DNA of 64,000 bases from Chloroflexota bacterium (GCA_022821645.1 JAJEDE010000023.1:1-64000), one strand, 5' to 3'; positions 1 through 7,607 are shown, counted from the stretch's first letter. The notes: generated from the letters alone by a model not told the origin. Translations and numbers: made by a program.

Positions 1-150
1 GAAGGCTTCCAGCTGCTTGAGGGTTGGTTGTACGGTGCCGGTTTCCCATTCATCCAGCTTTTGAAACTTGTGGGCCAGGTCGTCTTGGTGCACGCCGGCG
101 CGCTCACGCGCCCAGCGGAGCATTTCGGGTTTGACGTCGACCCGGATCAT
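1..150 (-). CDS. XRE-family/ImmA-IrrE-type regulator, N-terminal part (truncated by window edge)
   Basis: Only the first 50 codons are present; the gene runs off the left edge. The visible protein starts MIRVDVKPEMLRWARER and continues with an Asp-Asp-Leu-Ala-His helix and a Trp-Glu-x-Gly-x-x-x-Pro-Thr turn, the usual N-terminal helix-turn-helix of proteins that carry a downstream ImmA/IrrE metallopeptidase domain. Such proteins are common single-protein or paired toxin-antitoxin-like regulators. The start ATG overlaps the stop of a short upstream open frame (ATGA), which argues for translational coupling. The peptidase half cannot be seen, so the second domain is inferred from the family only. 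Confidence 0.7.
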   Translation of the reverse strand, partial: MIRVDVKPEMLRWARERAGVHQDDLAHKFQKLDEWETGTVQPTLKQLEAF

Positions 151-597
151 TCGACGCTCTCCGAGGGGGGCTTCGCGTCCTGCACCCAAGCCTCAGACAA
201 CACGCTCTTCGACAGCGCAATCACGCGCTCTCCTTTGGTGGAGGCGGTTGCCAGCTGGGTAGTCCCGACGCGGATCTCAAGTTTCGAGCATAGCGTGTCT
301 TTCTGGTTGACCGACTCTCGTGGAGGACGGCCCAGAACGAAGTCGGGAAGGGAGCGGAGTCGGAGGCTCAGGTGGTGTAGCTAGGGGGTGGTTCGACACG
401 GGCATCCGATGGATTACGGCCCGGCTCACCATGAACGTGGGCTGGGGGAGGGTGTTGCACGAGAGGCGGGATTCCTCGGATCCGCTGCGCTGCGATAGGA
501 ATAAAAAGGAGGACTGACTGGGCGGTTATGCGTGGCTGCGGGGGAGCGACTCGATGGGCGCGTACGATGCGTGTGGACCCGCGGCCGCTGACTTGGC
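151..597. other. Region with no confident gene
   Basis: On the minus strand an open frame runs from about 382 to a TGA at 147-149 that overlaps the start of the XRE gene. A GTG at 222-224 lies just behind an AAAGGAGAG ribosome-binding-like sequence, so a 25-residue peptide could be made, but its sequence matches nothing I know and the frame has no good start further upstream. On the plus strand an AAAAGGAGG box near 505-513 is followed by no convincing reading frame. The stretch looks like decayed coding DNA next to the restriction-gene remnant. Confidence 0.3.
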
Positions 598-926
598 ATG
601 CCCGCCTTGTTGGAGCAACCCATCCTGAACTCCTCTTACGAGTACCTGTCTCGGCATTGGGAACTCGACGTCGAGGGCGAGCCCGACCCGCGCAGCTGGT
701 GGTGGAGAGAGAGGGCTCCCGGGGCGAGGACGCGAAGGTGAAGACGTCCACGATGGAGACCTCTTGGGCACCCGGCGTGAACCGGCCAGGCAGCTCTGGT
801 GGGTGGGCCTTTGCGGAGTTCACGGAGGTCCACGAGCTGCAGGACGACCTGGAAGCCGAGATCACGGCGCACCTCGATGAGGCCGTTGCGACGGCCACCC
901 GAGAAACCGCGGGCGCGGCAATTTGA
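598..926 (+). pseudogene. Remnant of a restriction endonuclease (type III / BPTD_3080-like), internally deleted and frameshifted
   Basis: Two pieces in different reading frames look like the two ends of one large DEAD-box restriction endonuclease. From the ATG at 598 the frame reads MPALLEQPILNSSYEYLSRHW, matching from memory the 'ENPILNSPFxEPxRHW' start of this family, and is lost after about 45 codons. From about 740 a second frame, ending in TGA at 924-926, carries WAPGVNRPGSSGGWAFAEF, matching the typical 'W-x-P-x-V-N-x-x-G-x-x-G-x-WAFxE' C-terminal signature of the family. The roughly 900 codons expected between them are missing. The stop overlaps the TTG start of the next gene. Family assignment is from motif recall and needs a search. 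Confidence 0.55.
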
Positions 927-1174
927 AGACGACGCGCTATTTCGAGGAGCAGGTGCGTCGCAAGCGGCCCTATATTGATCCGGCATGGTGTGTGGAAGTC
1001 GTCGATAATCCAGTGCGTCGCGAGGAGCAGCCGGATGGACGCATTCGCTTCTGGGGCGAGATTGTCCAGCCGGGCGAGCACACGCGCCGCTTCCTGCGAG
1101 TCATTACGCTGGCTGACGGCGAGACGATCCACAACGCATTCTTCGATCGACGCTTTCGGAAGGACGACGCATGA
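923..1174 (+). CDS. DUF4258-like small protein (possible toxin of a two-gene module)
   Basis: This 83-residue protein begins MKTTRYFEEQVRRKRPYID and has the pattern R-K-R-P-Y-I, then E-V-V-D-N-P-V-R, Q-P-D-G-R-I-R-F-W-G, and ends with D-G-E-T-I-H-N-A-F-F-D-R-R-F. That pattern is typical of DUF4258-type proteins, which are almost always encoded next to a DUF2283 protein. The start is a TTG overlapping the stop of the restriction-gene remnant, and the stop overlaps the next ATG by four bases (ATGA). The pairing resembles a toxin-antitoxin layout, but no toxin activity can be read from the sequence. Confidence 0.7.
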   Translation: MKTTRYFEEQVRRKRPYIDPAWCVEVVDNPVRREEQPDGRIRFWGEIVQPGEHTRRFLRVITLADGETIHNAFFDRRFRKDDA

Positions 1175-1389
1175 GACTCCACTACTACCCGGAGACTGAC
1201 AGCCTCTACGTCGAGTTCAAGGACGGGCCGGGCGTCGAGACGCGTGAGGTGACCGACGGGCTGAACGTGGATCTGGACGCCGGCGGCGAGGTGGTGGGCT
1301 TTGACATTGATCATGCGTCGAAGCGCCTGGACCTTTCGACGTTGGAGACGGAGGCTCTGCCGCTGCGCGCGACAAAGTCCGTGGCTTGA
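1171..1389 (+). CDS. DUF2283 family small protein (partner of the preceding DUF4258-like gene)
   Basis: This 72-residue protein begins MRLHYYPETDSLYVEFKDG and then has V-T-D-G-L-N-V-D-L-D-A-G-G-E-V-V-G-F-D-I-D-H-A-S, the standard DUF2283 beta-strand pattern. The start codon overlaps the stop of the previous gene, so the two are co-translated. Proteins of this family are thought to act as the antitoxin-like half of small two-gene modules. This role is inferred from gene order, not demonstrated. Intergenic repeats begin about 90 bases downstream. Confidence 0.75.
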   Translation: MRLHYYPETDSLYVEFKDGPGVETREVTDGLNVDLDAGGEVVGFDIDHASKRLDLSTLETEALPLRATKSVA

Positions 1390-1482
1390 CCGCCGGGTCG
1401 GGTCTGTCCGCGCTTGTGAGGCCAGTTCCGGGGCGGTGCGGCCAATGGCCGACAGGGCGCGGGTGTTGACAGGGTGCGGCCG

Positions 1483-1740
1483 TGAGACCCTTGCAAAACT
1501 CGGGGTTGGTTGCTCGGAAGCCCCCTCACCCTGCCCTCTCCTCCAGGAGAGACCTTTGCGTAACCCCGGCGTGGTTGCTCGGAAGCCCCCTCACCCCAAC
1601 CCTCTCCCCGAGGAGAGGGAGCAAGAGCCGTCCCTCTCGCGAGGGCGCGGGGCGTTTTGCAAAGGTCTTCCAGGAGAGGGATTAAGAGCGGACGCAAATG
1701 CGAGGTTGGGGGGCGTTTTACATAGGTCTCTCAATGGGAG
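1483..1740. repeat. Cluster of short dispersed repeats (REP-like), direct and inverted copies
   Basis: The gene-free stretch 1390-1793 is filled with related units. Two direct copies at about 1483 and 1549 share GAGACC(C/T)TTGC followed by a GGTTGCTCGGAAGCCCCCTC core and 'accctctcc' tails. Inverted partial copies appear around 1651-1670 (TTTTGCAAAGGTC) and 1711-1730 (TTTTACATAGGTC). Degenerate copies recur at 2447-2500, 2790-2890 and 5380-5460. The CCCTCACCC/CCCTCTCC theme is a common type of non-coding intergenic repeat in GC-rich bacteria. Confidence 0.7.
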
Positions 1741-1793
1741 AGCACGGGTTCCGTGTACACTGGAATAGTGGGCCGGCGGTTGGGAGCCTTGGA

Positions 1794-2018
1794 GTGAAGA
1801 ATGTGACGCTGAGCGCAGATGCGAGCCTGATTGAGGCAGCGCGGGCGCGCGCCGCGGATGAGCGCACGACCCTGAATGCTCAGTTTCGTCGCTGGCTAGA
1901 GGACTACGCCGGGCGGAAACGCCAAGCTGACGCCGCGATGGCAACCATCCGTCTTCTGCGTGGAGACATTGCAACGGGCGGCCGCAGGTTCACGCGCGAT
2001 GAGATGAATGAGCGCTGA
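1794..2018 (+). CDS. VapB-type antitoxin
   Basis: A 74-residue protein that begins VKNVTLSADASLIEAARAR and ends in a charged segment with T-R-D-E-M-N-E-R. The N-terminal strand followed by two helices (V-T-L-S-x-D-x-x-L-I-E-x-A-R, then L-N-x-Q-F-R-R-W-L-E) is the ribbon-helix-helix DNA-binding fold of VapB antitoxins. The GTG at 1794 is chosen because it begins exactly at the conserved domain; the frame is open further upstream but enters repeat DNA. It overlaps the next gene, a PIN-domain toxin, by 11 bases. It presumably binds and neutralises that toxin and represses their shared promoter. Confidence 0.75.
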   Translation: MKNVTLSADASLIEAARARAADERTTLNAQFRRWLEDYAGRKRQADAAMATIRLLRGDIATGGRRFTRDEMNER

Positions 2019-2430
2019 AGACTTCATCGACACCAACGTCTTCGTCTACCTGTTCGATGAAACCGCGCCTTACAAGCGTGAACGCGCTGAACGCCTGGTG
2101 CGCCGCAGCCTGGAACGCGGGAGGGGCTGCATCAGCTATCAGGTCGTTCAGGAGACGCTGAATGTCGTGACCCGCAAGCTGGGCGCGCAGCCGGCCAGCG
2201 CGCGGCTGCTGCTGGACGATGTGCTGGCGCCCCTGTGGCGGGTCAACCCCACGCGCTCGCTGTTCACGCGCGGCCTGCGTCTCCACGCGCAATTCGGGTT
2301 CAGCTTCTACGACTCCCTCATCGTGGCCGCCGCGTTGGAAGCGGGCTGTACCCGTCTCTACAGTGAAGACTTGCACGACGGCCAGCGGGTGGAGCAGCTG
2401 ACGATTTGCAACCCCTTTACCGACGACTGA
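2008..2430 (+). CDS. VapC-type PIN-domain ribonuclease toxin
   Basis: This 140-residue protein starts MSAEDFIDTNVFVYLFDE; the D-T-N-V-F-V-Y-L-F-D motif contains the first catalytic aspartate of PIN domains. Further acidic residues follow at Q-E-T-L-N-V (Glu), F-S-F-Y-D-S-L-I-V-A-A-A (Asp) and Y-S-E-D-L-H-D-G-Q (acidic pair). These four positions bind Mg2+ in VapC toxins, which cleave RNA, often tRNA or rRNA. Length is normal and no catalytic residue is missing, so the module is probably functional. It overlaps the upstream antitoxin gene. Confidence 0.85.
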   Translation: MSAEDFIDTNVFVYLFDETAPYKRERAERLVRRSLERGRGCISYQVVQETLNVVTRKLGAQPASARLLLDDVLAPLWRVNPTRSLFTRGLRLHAQFGFSFYDSLIVAAALEAGCTRLYSEDLHDGQRVEQLTICNPFTDD

Positions 2431-2446
2431 CGGCCAGGCCGGCCGT

Positions 2447-2500
2447 AGAGACCTTTGCGAAGCTCGGGGTTGGTTGCGCGGAAGACCCCGCGGCGTTCGT
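2447..2500 (+). repeat. Single copy of the dispersed repeat downstream of the VapC gene
   Basis: The sequence AGAGACCTTTGCGAAGCTC followed by GGTTGGTTGCGCGGAAG repeats the core of the units at 1483 and 1549. It sits 17 bases after the toxin stop, preceded by a GGCC-rich inverted repeat at 2431-2445. Confidence 0.6.
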
Positions 2501-2528
2501 GGTGATGACGAGGTCGTGAATCCTCGGT

Positions 2529-2678
2529 CTAGTCATTGGCCGCCGAGCGATCACGTTCGAGCCAGCCCTCGAGGCGAGCCACGCGCTCACCGAGGCTCCG
2601 GACGTCTCGCCAGAGGGCAAGAACAAGCGCGGCCAAGACGCCCCCAACAACCACGTCGCTAATGATGCTGGCGTCCAT
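2529..2678 (-). CDS. Small single-pass membrane protein with C-terminal coiled coil
   Basis: A 49-residue protein starting MDASIISDVVVGGVLAALVL: one hydrophobic segment at about residues 5-22, then a charged helix (R-S-L-G-E-R-V-A-R-L-E-G-W-L-E-R) with heptad-like leucines and valines. The ATG at 2678 is preceded by a GGAGG box 7-8 bases upstream, which decides this start over longer options. The layout resembles small haemolysin-XhlA-like or holin-accessory membrane proteins, but similarity at this length is weak and I assign no function. Confidence 0.6.
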   Translation of the reverse strand: MDASIISDVVVGGVLAALVLALWRDVRSLGERVARLEGWLERDRSAAND

Positions 2679-2789
2679 GGGCGGTTCCTCCGCGCGCGGG
2701 GATCCCTGGCCCCCGCAGATGAAGTGACACCAAGTCAGTGGTCGGCGACCACCCGCCCTGTCGGATTGTAGGCGGCGGGGATTCGGTTG

Positions 2790-2890
2790 CGGCCTTTGCG
2801 TAACCTGAGGGTGGGTGCGCGGAACATCCCTCACCCGGCGGCGGGGCCGCCGGCCTTTTCTGCGGGGAGAGGCAAGAAGGGGCGCTCCCG
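2790..2890 (+). repeat. Degenerate copy of the dispersed repeat
   Basis: The sequence GGCCTTTGCGTAACCTGAGG and then GGGTGCGCGGAACATCCCTC follow the same order of elements as the units at 1483-1611, with a GGCGGCGGGGCCGCC hairpin inserted. It lies directly upstream of the SDR gene. Confidence 0.55.
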
Positions 2891-2905
2891 TGGGGGAGAG
2901 GTTTC

Positions 2906-3646
2906 TTGATTTCCAGGATCAGCAAGGGCCGGGTAGCCGTCGTAACCGGCGGCGCACATGGGTTGGGGCGGGCTGCGGCGTTGCGGTTGGCGGAGGACGA
3001 TCGGGAGATTGCGATTTGGGACCGGGACGCCGCCGCCGCGAAACGGACGATGGCGGAGGTGAATTCGCGCGATGCGAGGGCCATAGCAGTGGAGGTTGAC
3101 GTGGCTTCGCCGGAGTCGCTGGAGGCCGCGCTCACCACCACCCGCGACTTCCTGGGCCCGGTCGACATCCTGGTCAACGCCGCGGCCATCATCGGCGTGG
3201 ACGCCAGCGTGCTGGAAACGCCGCTGGAGGAGTGGGACCGGGTACTGGCGGTCAACCTGACGGGGACGTACCTGGCATCGCGGCTGGTGGTGGGCGGCAT
3301 GGCCGAGCGGGGGTGGGGGCGGATTGTCAACTTCACTTCGGGCGCTCGCCACGGCACGCCGGCCCTGATTCCGTACGCGGTGAGCAAAGCGGGCATCGTG
3401 CCGATTACGCGGGCGTTTGCGCGGGAGTTCACCTCGCGCGGGGTGCTGGTGAACGCCGTGCTGCCGGGCCGGGCGCTGACGAACATGGTGCTCTCGCGCG
3501 TCCCCGAAGAAACCGTGCGCAATCCGCCCGTGGCCATTGGCCGCTACGCCGATCCCGAGGAGGTGGCGGAAGTGGTGGCTTTCCTGACCAGCGAGCGCAA
3601 CACCTACATGTCCGGCGGCATAGTTCCCGTCGACGGGGGAGGCTGA
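2906..3646 (+). CDS. SDR family oxidoreductase
   Basis: A 246-residue short-chain dehydrogenase/reductase. The NAD(P)-binding motif is at residues 14-20 (T-G-G-A-H-G-L-G), an Asp follows the second strand (I-W-D-R-D), N-A-A-A is present near residue 92, the catalytic Ser is in F-T-S-G-A-R, and the Tyr/Lys pair is in PYAVSKAGI. The C-terminus ends with the typical Y-M-S-G-G-I-V-P-V-D-G-G-G. The asparagine and the acidic residue after strand 2 suggest NAD preference and 3-ketoacyl or sugar-alcohol-like substrates. The start is a TTG behind a GGGAGAGG box. It is the first gene of an operon with the TIM-barrel gene that begins 3 bases after its stop. Substrate unknown. Confidence 0.88.
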   Translation: MISRISKGRVAVVTGGAHGLGRAAALRLAEDDREIAIWDRDAAAAKRTMAEVNSRDARAIAVEVDVASPESLEAALTTTRDFLGPVDILVNAAAIIGVDASVLETPLEEWDRVLAVNLTGTYLASRLVVGGMAERGWGRIVNFTSGARHGTPALIPYAVSKAGIVPITRAFAREFTSRGVLVNAVLPGRALTNMVLSRVPEETVRNPPVAIGRYADPEEVAEVVAFLTSERNTYMSGGIVPVDGGG

Positions 3647-3648
3647 CG

Positions 3649-4512
3649 ATGCGACTTGGGATTTCGGGCACCTTGCTGCCGGACGACATTCGCGACCTGA
3701 CCCCCGAAACGGCGCGCACGCTGCGCTCGTGGGGGTACACCGGCGTGTTTACGCGGCTGGGCGGCAACGATCCGCTGAATCCGCCATCCGACGCCGAGTG
3801 CCGCCGCTTCCGCGAGATCCTGGCCGACGCCGGGCTGGACCACTACATGGCCACCGGCTACTGGCAGAACCTGGTGCATCCGGATGGCGAGAGTAGGAAG
3901 CGCAGCGTTGAGGTGCTGTGCGCCGGGCTGCGGCTGGCGGCCAGGCTGGGCGCGGCCTGTATCGACACGGGTCCAGGCAGCATGAGCGACACGGGTCCCT
4001 GGTCGCCGCATCCGGAGAATTGGGAGCCCTGGGCCGAGGCGAACCTGATCGACTCGCTGGGCCAAGCCGCCGAGGTCGCCGCGGAGGTCGGTGTGCGGAT
4101 TCACCTGGAGGGGCACCAGCTTGTGACCCTGCGCGACGCGGCTGTTACCCGGCGGGTGGTTGATGCGGTCGGGTCGCCGTGGGTGCGGGTGGACATGGAT
4201 CCGGTGAACTGGATCACGCTGGATACCTACTACGACACGGGAGCGGCGATCGACGAGATGTTCGACACGCTGGGTGATCGCATCGGCAGCGGGCACAGCA
4301 AGGACATCGCGCTCTGGGACCGGCACACCGTGCACCTGGATACCGTGACCACCGGTCAGGGCGCGATCGACCACCAGCGCTACATGCAGCGGCTGGAGGG
4401 GCTGGACCCGGAGATCTACCTGATAGTGGAAGGCTGCTCGACCGAGGACGCGCCGGGGGTGTATGCCTTCCTGGTTGAGCAGGCGACGCGAGCCGGTGTA
4501 GCGGTGCGGTGA
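3649..4512 (+). CDS. Sugar phosphate isomerase/epimerase-like TIM-barrel protein
   Basis: A 287-residue protein starting MRLGISGTLLPDDIRDLTPE. Strand-helix alternation, a metal-binding style Glu in I-H-L-E-G-H, an Asp in R-V-D-M-D-P-V-N-W, His in S-G-H-S-K-D and a final Glu in L-I-V-E-G-C fit the xylose-isomerase-like AP-endonuclease-2 barrel used by sugar epimerases and isomerases. It starts 3 bases after the SDR stop, so the two enzymes are almost certainly co-translated and act on the same sugar or sugar-acid. The exact reaction cannot be told from the sequence. Confidence 0.85.
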   Translation: MRLGISGTLLPDDIRDLTPETARTLRSWGYTGVFTRLGGNDPLNPPSDAECRRFREILADAGLDHYMATGYWQNLVHPDGESRKRSVEVLCAGLRLAARLGAACIDTGPGSMSDTGPWSPHPENWEPWAEANLIDSLGQAAEVAAEVGVRIHLEGHQLVTLRDAAVTRRVVDAVGSPWVRVDMDPVNWITLDTYYDTGAAIDEMFDTLGDRIGSGHSKDIALWDRHTVHLDTVTTGQGAIDHQRYMQRLEGLDPEIYLIVEGCSTEDAPGVYAFLVEQATRAGVAVR

Positions 4513-4639
4513 ATCTACGACGCACCTACCCTCAGCAGCGAGCGCCGAGGTCGTTCGTTCAGCTCAGCAAACCACCGTTCGGTCGCGGCATTGGGCTTCT
4601 CTATTCATTCGGCGCCAGCGGCCCTGCAGGTCCGTCCGG

Positions 4640-4900
4640 TCAGCGATCAAGCTCAGTCAACATCTCGACAGCGAGAACACGGTCTCGCACCGCGACGGCA
4701 GCGACTGCCAGGAACAAGTCCAGCAACCCGTCGTCAGGAAAATGGTGAATGGCAATCACTTGCAGGCGGTCGTTGACCTGGCGCTCCACCATCAGCAGGT
4801 CCCCGTAGGCGAGAACCTTCAGATTTGGCCGTTTTTCGTAGAAACTCTCCAGATCCCGCTTCGTAATCAGAGGACCCACTAGACAGGCACGGCTACCCAT
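4640..4900 (-). CDS. Hypothetical small protein, second gene of a two-gene unit
   Basis: An 86-residue protein of no family I recognise, with a basic N-terminal part (I-T-K-R-D-L-E-S-F-Y-E-K-R) and a hydrophobic helix near the C-terminus (G-L-L-D-L-F-L-A-V-A-A-V-A-V). The ATG at 4900 lies inside the end of the upstream gene. An in-frame GTG at 4877-4879 overlaps that gene's stop by one base (TAGTG) and is an equally good start. The coupling suggests a two-gene module with its neighbour, perhaps of toxin-antitoxin type. That is a guess from size and order. Confidence 0.5.
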   Translation of the reverse strand: MGSRACLVGPLITKRDLESFYEKRPNLKVLAYGDLLMVERQVNDRLQVIAIHHFPDDGLLDLFLAVAAVAVRDRVLAVEMLTELDR

Positions 4901-5256
4901 CGAGACGGCGCCGGATGGTCACTCGGCGGGGTCTCCCACTGGATCATCGGCTCGACTGACGGCGCTTCCTCGCCGCCGACGGGTGTCGGATTCAATCCCT
5001 GTAAGACGGCGACCGGGTGCGGAATCAGCGAAACACCCGCTTGCTCAAGCCGCTCGGCAAGATCGCCATTCTCGAGGCACCGGTGAACGAACGTCTCCAG
5101 CAATCGCTCCAGATTCTCCGCTGCGTCCTTCGGGTCGTTACCGTAGGCCCACAGCCCAAGATCGGATAGTGAGGCGATGAAGTAATTCCGGTGGAGCAGC
5201 CGACCCACGCGCAGGTCAGCTTTGAAGGCTGCCCACTGGTCGCTCCCTGTGGCCAT
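4879..5256 (-). CDS. Hypothetical protein (possible HicB-like antitoxin), first gene of a two-gene unit
   Basis: A 125-residue protein starting MATGSDQWAAFKADLRVGRL, behind a good GGGAGGAACG ribosome-binding site. Residues 24-60 (Y-F-I-A-S-L-S-D-L-G-L-W-A-Y-G-N-D-P-K-D-A) loosely resemble the partial RNase-H strand pattern and 'G-x-x-A-x-G-x-T-x-E-E-A' turn of HicB antitoxins. The rest is a helical region and a proline-rich tail. It overlaps the next small gene. No close family is recognised. Confidence 0.5.
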   Translation of the reverse strand: MATGSDQWAAFKADLRVGRLLHRNYFIASLSDLGLWAYGNDPKDAAENLERLLETFVHRCLENGDLAERLEQAGVSLIPHPVAVLQGLNPTPVGGEEAPSVEPMIQWETPPSDHPAPSRWVAVPV

Positions 5257-5379
5257 GAATTGTCGTTCCTCCCTGGTCGTCTGTCTCAGTCAGACGAAGC
5301 GCGCCTACGTGGGTGCGTGCCACAGACCGCCTATTTGCAGTCTGGACCGTTGCCCACCCTGTGTCCAGCGGTGTTCCGA

Positions 5380-5460
5380 TTGAGACCCTTCACCCGGCGG
5401 CGAAGAATCTGTCGGCCTTTCGCGTGGGAGAGGCTAGGGTTCGCTCGCCCTTGGGGCTAA
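5380..5460 (+). repeat. Degenerate copy of the dispersed repeat
   Basis: GAGACCCTTCACCCGGCGG and then GGCCTTTCGCGTGGGAGAGG share elements with the repeat units at 1483 and 2790. It occupies the gap between the divergent small-protein pair and the VOC gene. Confidence 0.45.
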
Positions 5461-5488
5461 CGGCTTAGACGAAGGAGAAGGACTGGTG

Positions 5489-5914
5489 ATGTCTCAGGAA
5501 TCGCGGCAGGCGATGATTGTTCCGAGCCTGCGGTACCGCGACGCGGCGGCGGCCATTGCGTTTCTGTGCGAGGTGTTTGGGTTTACCCGGCGCCTGGTCA
5601 TCCCCGGTCCGGAGGGGACCATCGGGCACGCGCAGCTCACGCTGGGCGGCGGCATGATCATGCTGGGGTCGGCGCAGAACCGGGACTTCGGCCCGCACGT
5701 CAAGACGCCCCAGGAGGTGGGCGCGAATACGCAGAGCGCCTACGTCATCGTGCCGGAAATCGACGCGCACTATGAGCACGCCAAGGCGGCCGGCGCCGAG
5801 ATCGTGATGGACATCGAGGACATGGACTACGGCGGACGCCTGTATTCCGCGCTCGACCCCGAGGGCAATCTCTGGCACTTCGGGTCGTACGACCCGTGGG
5901 CGGAGTCCGGCTAG
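5489..5914 (+). CDS. VOC (glyoxalase/bleomycin resistance) family protein
   Basis: This protein of about 141 residues has the two-module VOC fold: V-P-S-L-R-Y-R-D-A-A-A-A-I-A-F-L at the N-terminus and L-D-P-E-G-N-L-W-H-F-G-S-Y at the C-terminus, the usual last strand with a metal-ligand position. A GAAGGAGAAGG box ends 7 bases before the ATG at 5489; a GTG directly before it (5486) is an alternative. VOC proteins include lyases, dioxygenases and drug-binding proteins, and nothing here singles one out. It converges with the sulfatase gene, overlapping by 4 bases. Confidence 0.8.
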   Translation: MSQESRQAMIVPSLRYRDAAAAIAFLCEVFGFTRRLVIPGPEGTIGHAQLTLGGGMIMLGSAQNRDFGPHVKTPQEVGANTQSAYVIVPEIDAHYEHAKAAGAEIVMDIEDMDYGGRLYSALDPEGNLWHFGSYDPWAESG

Positions 5915-7185
5915 GCCGAAATCTCACTGATCGTATCGCGGTAGAAGGGCGACGTTACGGGTCCTTCCAGCAGCGGATCGCCGGTGGCGCGCATCCAGTC
6001 GATGACGCGGGCGCCGAGTTCGGCCTGGATGGCGGCGGTCTCGGGGTGGCCGGCGAGGTTGGTTTGTTCGTTGGGGTCGGCGCGGAGGTCGAAGAGTTCC
6101 ACCTCAACGTGGTGCGAGGGGTCCATGCGACCGGCCAGGTCGCGGTAGGCGCCGCTGCCGGCGATGTCGCTGGGGATCTCGACGCCCAGGCCGGTCTCGA
6201 AGTTGCGGATGTACTTCCAGCGGTTGGTGCGCAGGCCGCGCATGGGGTCGTAGTAGCTGTGGTAAGTCTTTTCGATGAAGATCTCGTCGTAGCCAGGGGA
6301 GGTGCCGGCGGCCACCGGAAGCAGCGACGTTCCGTGCAGGTCGGACGGGGCTTCGGCGCCGGTGAGCTCGATCAGGGTCGGGACCACGTCCAGGTTACTG
6401 ACCATGCCGCCGGGCGCCGCGCCGCCGCTGAGGGGACTGCCGGGCAGGTGGGCGATGAGGGAGATTTCGATGCCGGGGTCGTAGAGCGTGCACTTGGCGC
6501 GGGGGAAGGCGATGCCGTGGTCGCCGACGTAGAGCACCAGCGTCTGGTCGAGCAGGCCGCGGTCCTCAAGGATTGCAAGCAGACGGCCAATGTAGGCGTC
6601 GGCGCGGTTGACGCAGCCCTGGAAGTCGGCCAGGTCGTCGCGGGTGTCCGGGGCGTCCACCAGGTAGGGCGGCACCGTGATTCCGTTGGCATCGTAGGGC
6701 TGGCCGCCGAACCCGTGGCCGCCGACGCGGTGGGTCTCGCCGAAGCCGACCTGCACCACAAACGGGCAAGAATCGTCGGCGTCGATGAACTGTGAGACGC
6801 CAGTGACGATTGCCTTGATGTCGCGCGTCTCGTCGAGGACATCGTTGCCGATGCGTCGCGGGTCGCGGGCGGCGTGTTCGACGCCCCAGTGGCCGCTGCG
6901 GTAGCCGACGGTGCGCAGGATCTGCGGGATAGTGCGCTCGCCGGGGTGCAGATCCCAACGGAAGTCGCGATGCGTCAGACCCATCGTGCCGTTGGCGTGG
7001 GGGTAGCGGCCGGTGGTGAGGCTGGCGCGGCTGGGCGAGCACTGCGGGGCGGTGGTGTAGGCGTTGAAGCGCGCGCCCTCGGCCGCCAGCCGATTGAGGT
7101 GGGGGGTCTCGACCGTCGTCACGCCGTAGGGCTGGATGAAACGGCCGGTGTCGTGGGTGGTGATGATCAGGACGTTCGGCGGCAT
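5911..7185 (-). CDS. Sulfatase (type I, formylglycine-dependent)
   Basis: A 424-residue arylsulfatase-type enzyme. The formylglycine motif is C49-S-P-S-R53 followed by A-S-L-T-T-G-R, so Cys49 would be converted to formylglycine by an FGE-type enzyme. The first strand reads N-V-L-I-I-T-T-H-D; the metal-binding region continues with Y-V-G-D-H-G-I-A-F near residue 220, and the C-terminal part holds the usual L-Y-D-P or F-D-L-R-A-D-P-N-E-Q-T-N-L segment. No signal peptide is visible, so it is probably cytoplasmic or exported otherwise. The likely substrate is a small sulfate ester or sulfated sugar. One of the conserved N-terminal Asp pair is His-Asp here rather than Asp-Asp. Confidence 0.88.
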   Translation of the reverse strand: MPPNVLIITTHDTGRFIQPYGVTTVETPHLNRLAAEGARFNAYTTAPQCSPSRASLTTGRYPHANGTMGLTHRDFRWDLHPGERTIPQILRTVGYRSGHWGVEHAARDPRRIGNDVLDETRDIKAIVTGVSQFIDADDSCPFVVQVGFGETHRVGGHGFGGQPYDANGITVPPYLVDAPDTRDDLADFQGCVNRADAYIGRLLAILEDRGLLDQTLVLYVGDHGIAFPRAKCTLYDPGIEISLIAHLPGSPLSGGAAPGGMVSNLDVVPTLIELTGAEAPSDLHGTSLLPVAAGTSPGYDEIFIEKTYHSYYDPMRGLRTNRWKYIRNFETGLGVEIPSDIAGSGAYRDLAGRMDPSHHVEVELFDLRADPNEQTNLAGHPETAAIQAELGARVIDWMRATGDPLLEGPVTSPFYRDTISEISA

Positions 7186-7285
7186 GGGGCGTTGCTTCCG
7201 ACCAGTGGACTGGGGAGTCTAGCCAGCGGTGGTTCCGACTGGTGCCATAATCGCCGCGCTAAACAGATGCCTGCGAGGGAATTCG

Positions 7286-7585
7286 ATGCCTCATTACATC
7301 AGCATGGTCAGCATGTCCGGCGAGCCGGCGGAGCCCGGAACGGTAGCCGACGCCATCGGCGAAGGCGCGCCCGAAACTCGCAAGTTGGTGGAGGCGCATG
7401 GCGGCACGCTGCACGAGGTCTACCTGACCATGGGCGCCTTTGACGTGCTGATGGTGATGGAGTTCGACAGCACCCAGGCCTGCGCACAGGCGATGCTGGC
7501 CATGCGCGAGCAGTTTGGCGGCGTCACGCAGACGATTGAGGTCTTCCCCGAGAGCCAGTGGGGAGAGATTGCCGGGGGCGTCTGA
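7286..7585 (+). CDS. GYD domain-containing protein
   Basis: A 99-residue protein beginning MPHYISMVSMSGEP with Y-L-T-M-G-A-F-D-V-L-M-V-M-E-F near residue 55, the Gly-x-[FY]-Asp strand that names the GYD family. A GCGAGGGA box lies 5 bases upstream of the ATG. GYD proteins are small ferredoxin-like-fold proteins of unknown role, often near oxidoreductases. A CATAAT -10-like element sits at 7246-7251 in the divergent space shared with the sulfatase. It is followed 22 bases later by an epimerase gene. Confidence 0.8.
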   Translation: MPHYISMVSMSGEPAEPGTVADAIGEGAPETRKLVEAHGGTLHEVYLTMGAFDVLMVMEFDSTQACAQAMLAMREQFGGVTQTIEVFPESQWGEIAGGV

Positions 7586-7607
7586 GCGGCGACTCCGCGC
7601 TGATCTG

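Noticed and set aside
368..1132. A 254-codon minus-strand open frame
   Set aside because: It overlaps the DUF4258 gene and the restriction remnant on the other strand, and its Arg/Pro/Ser-rich translation matches no family.
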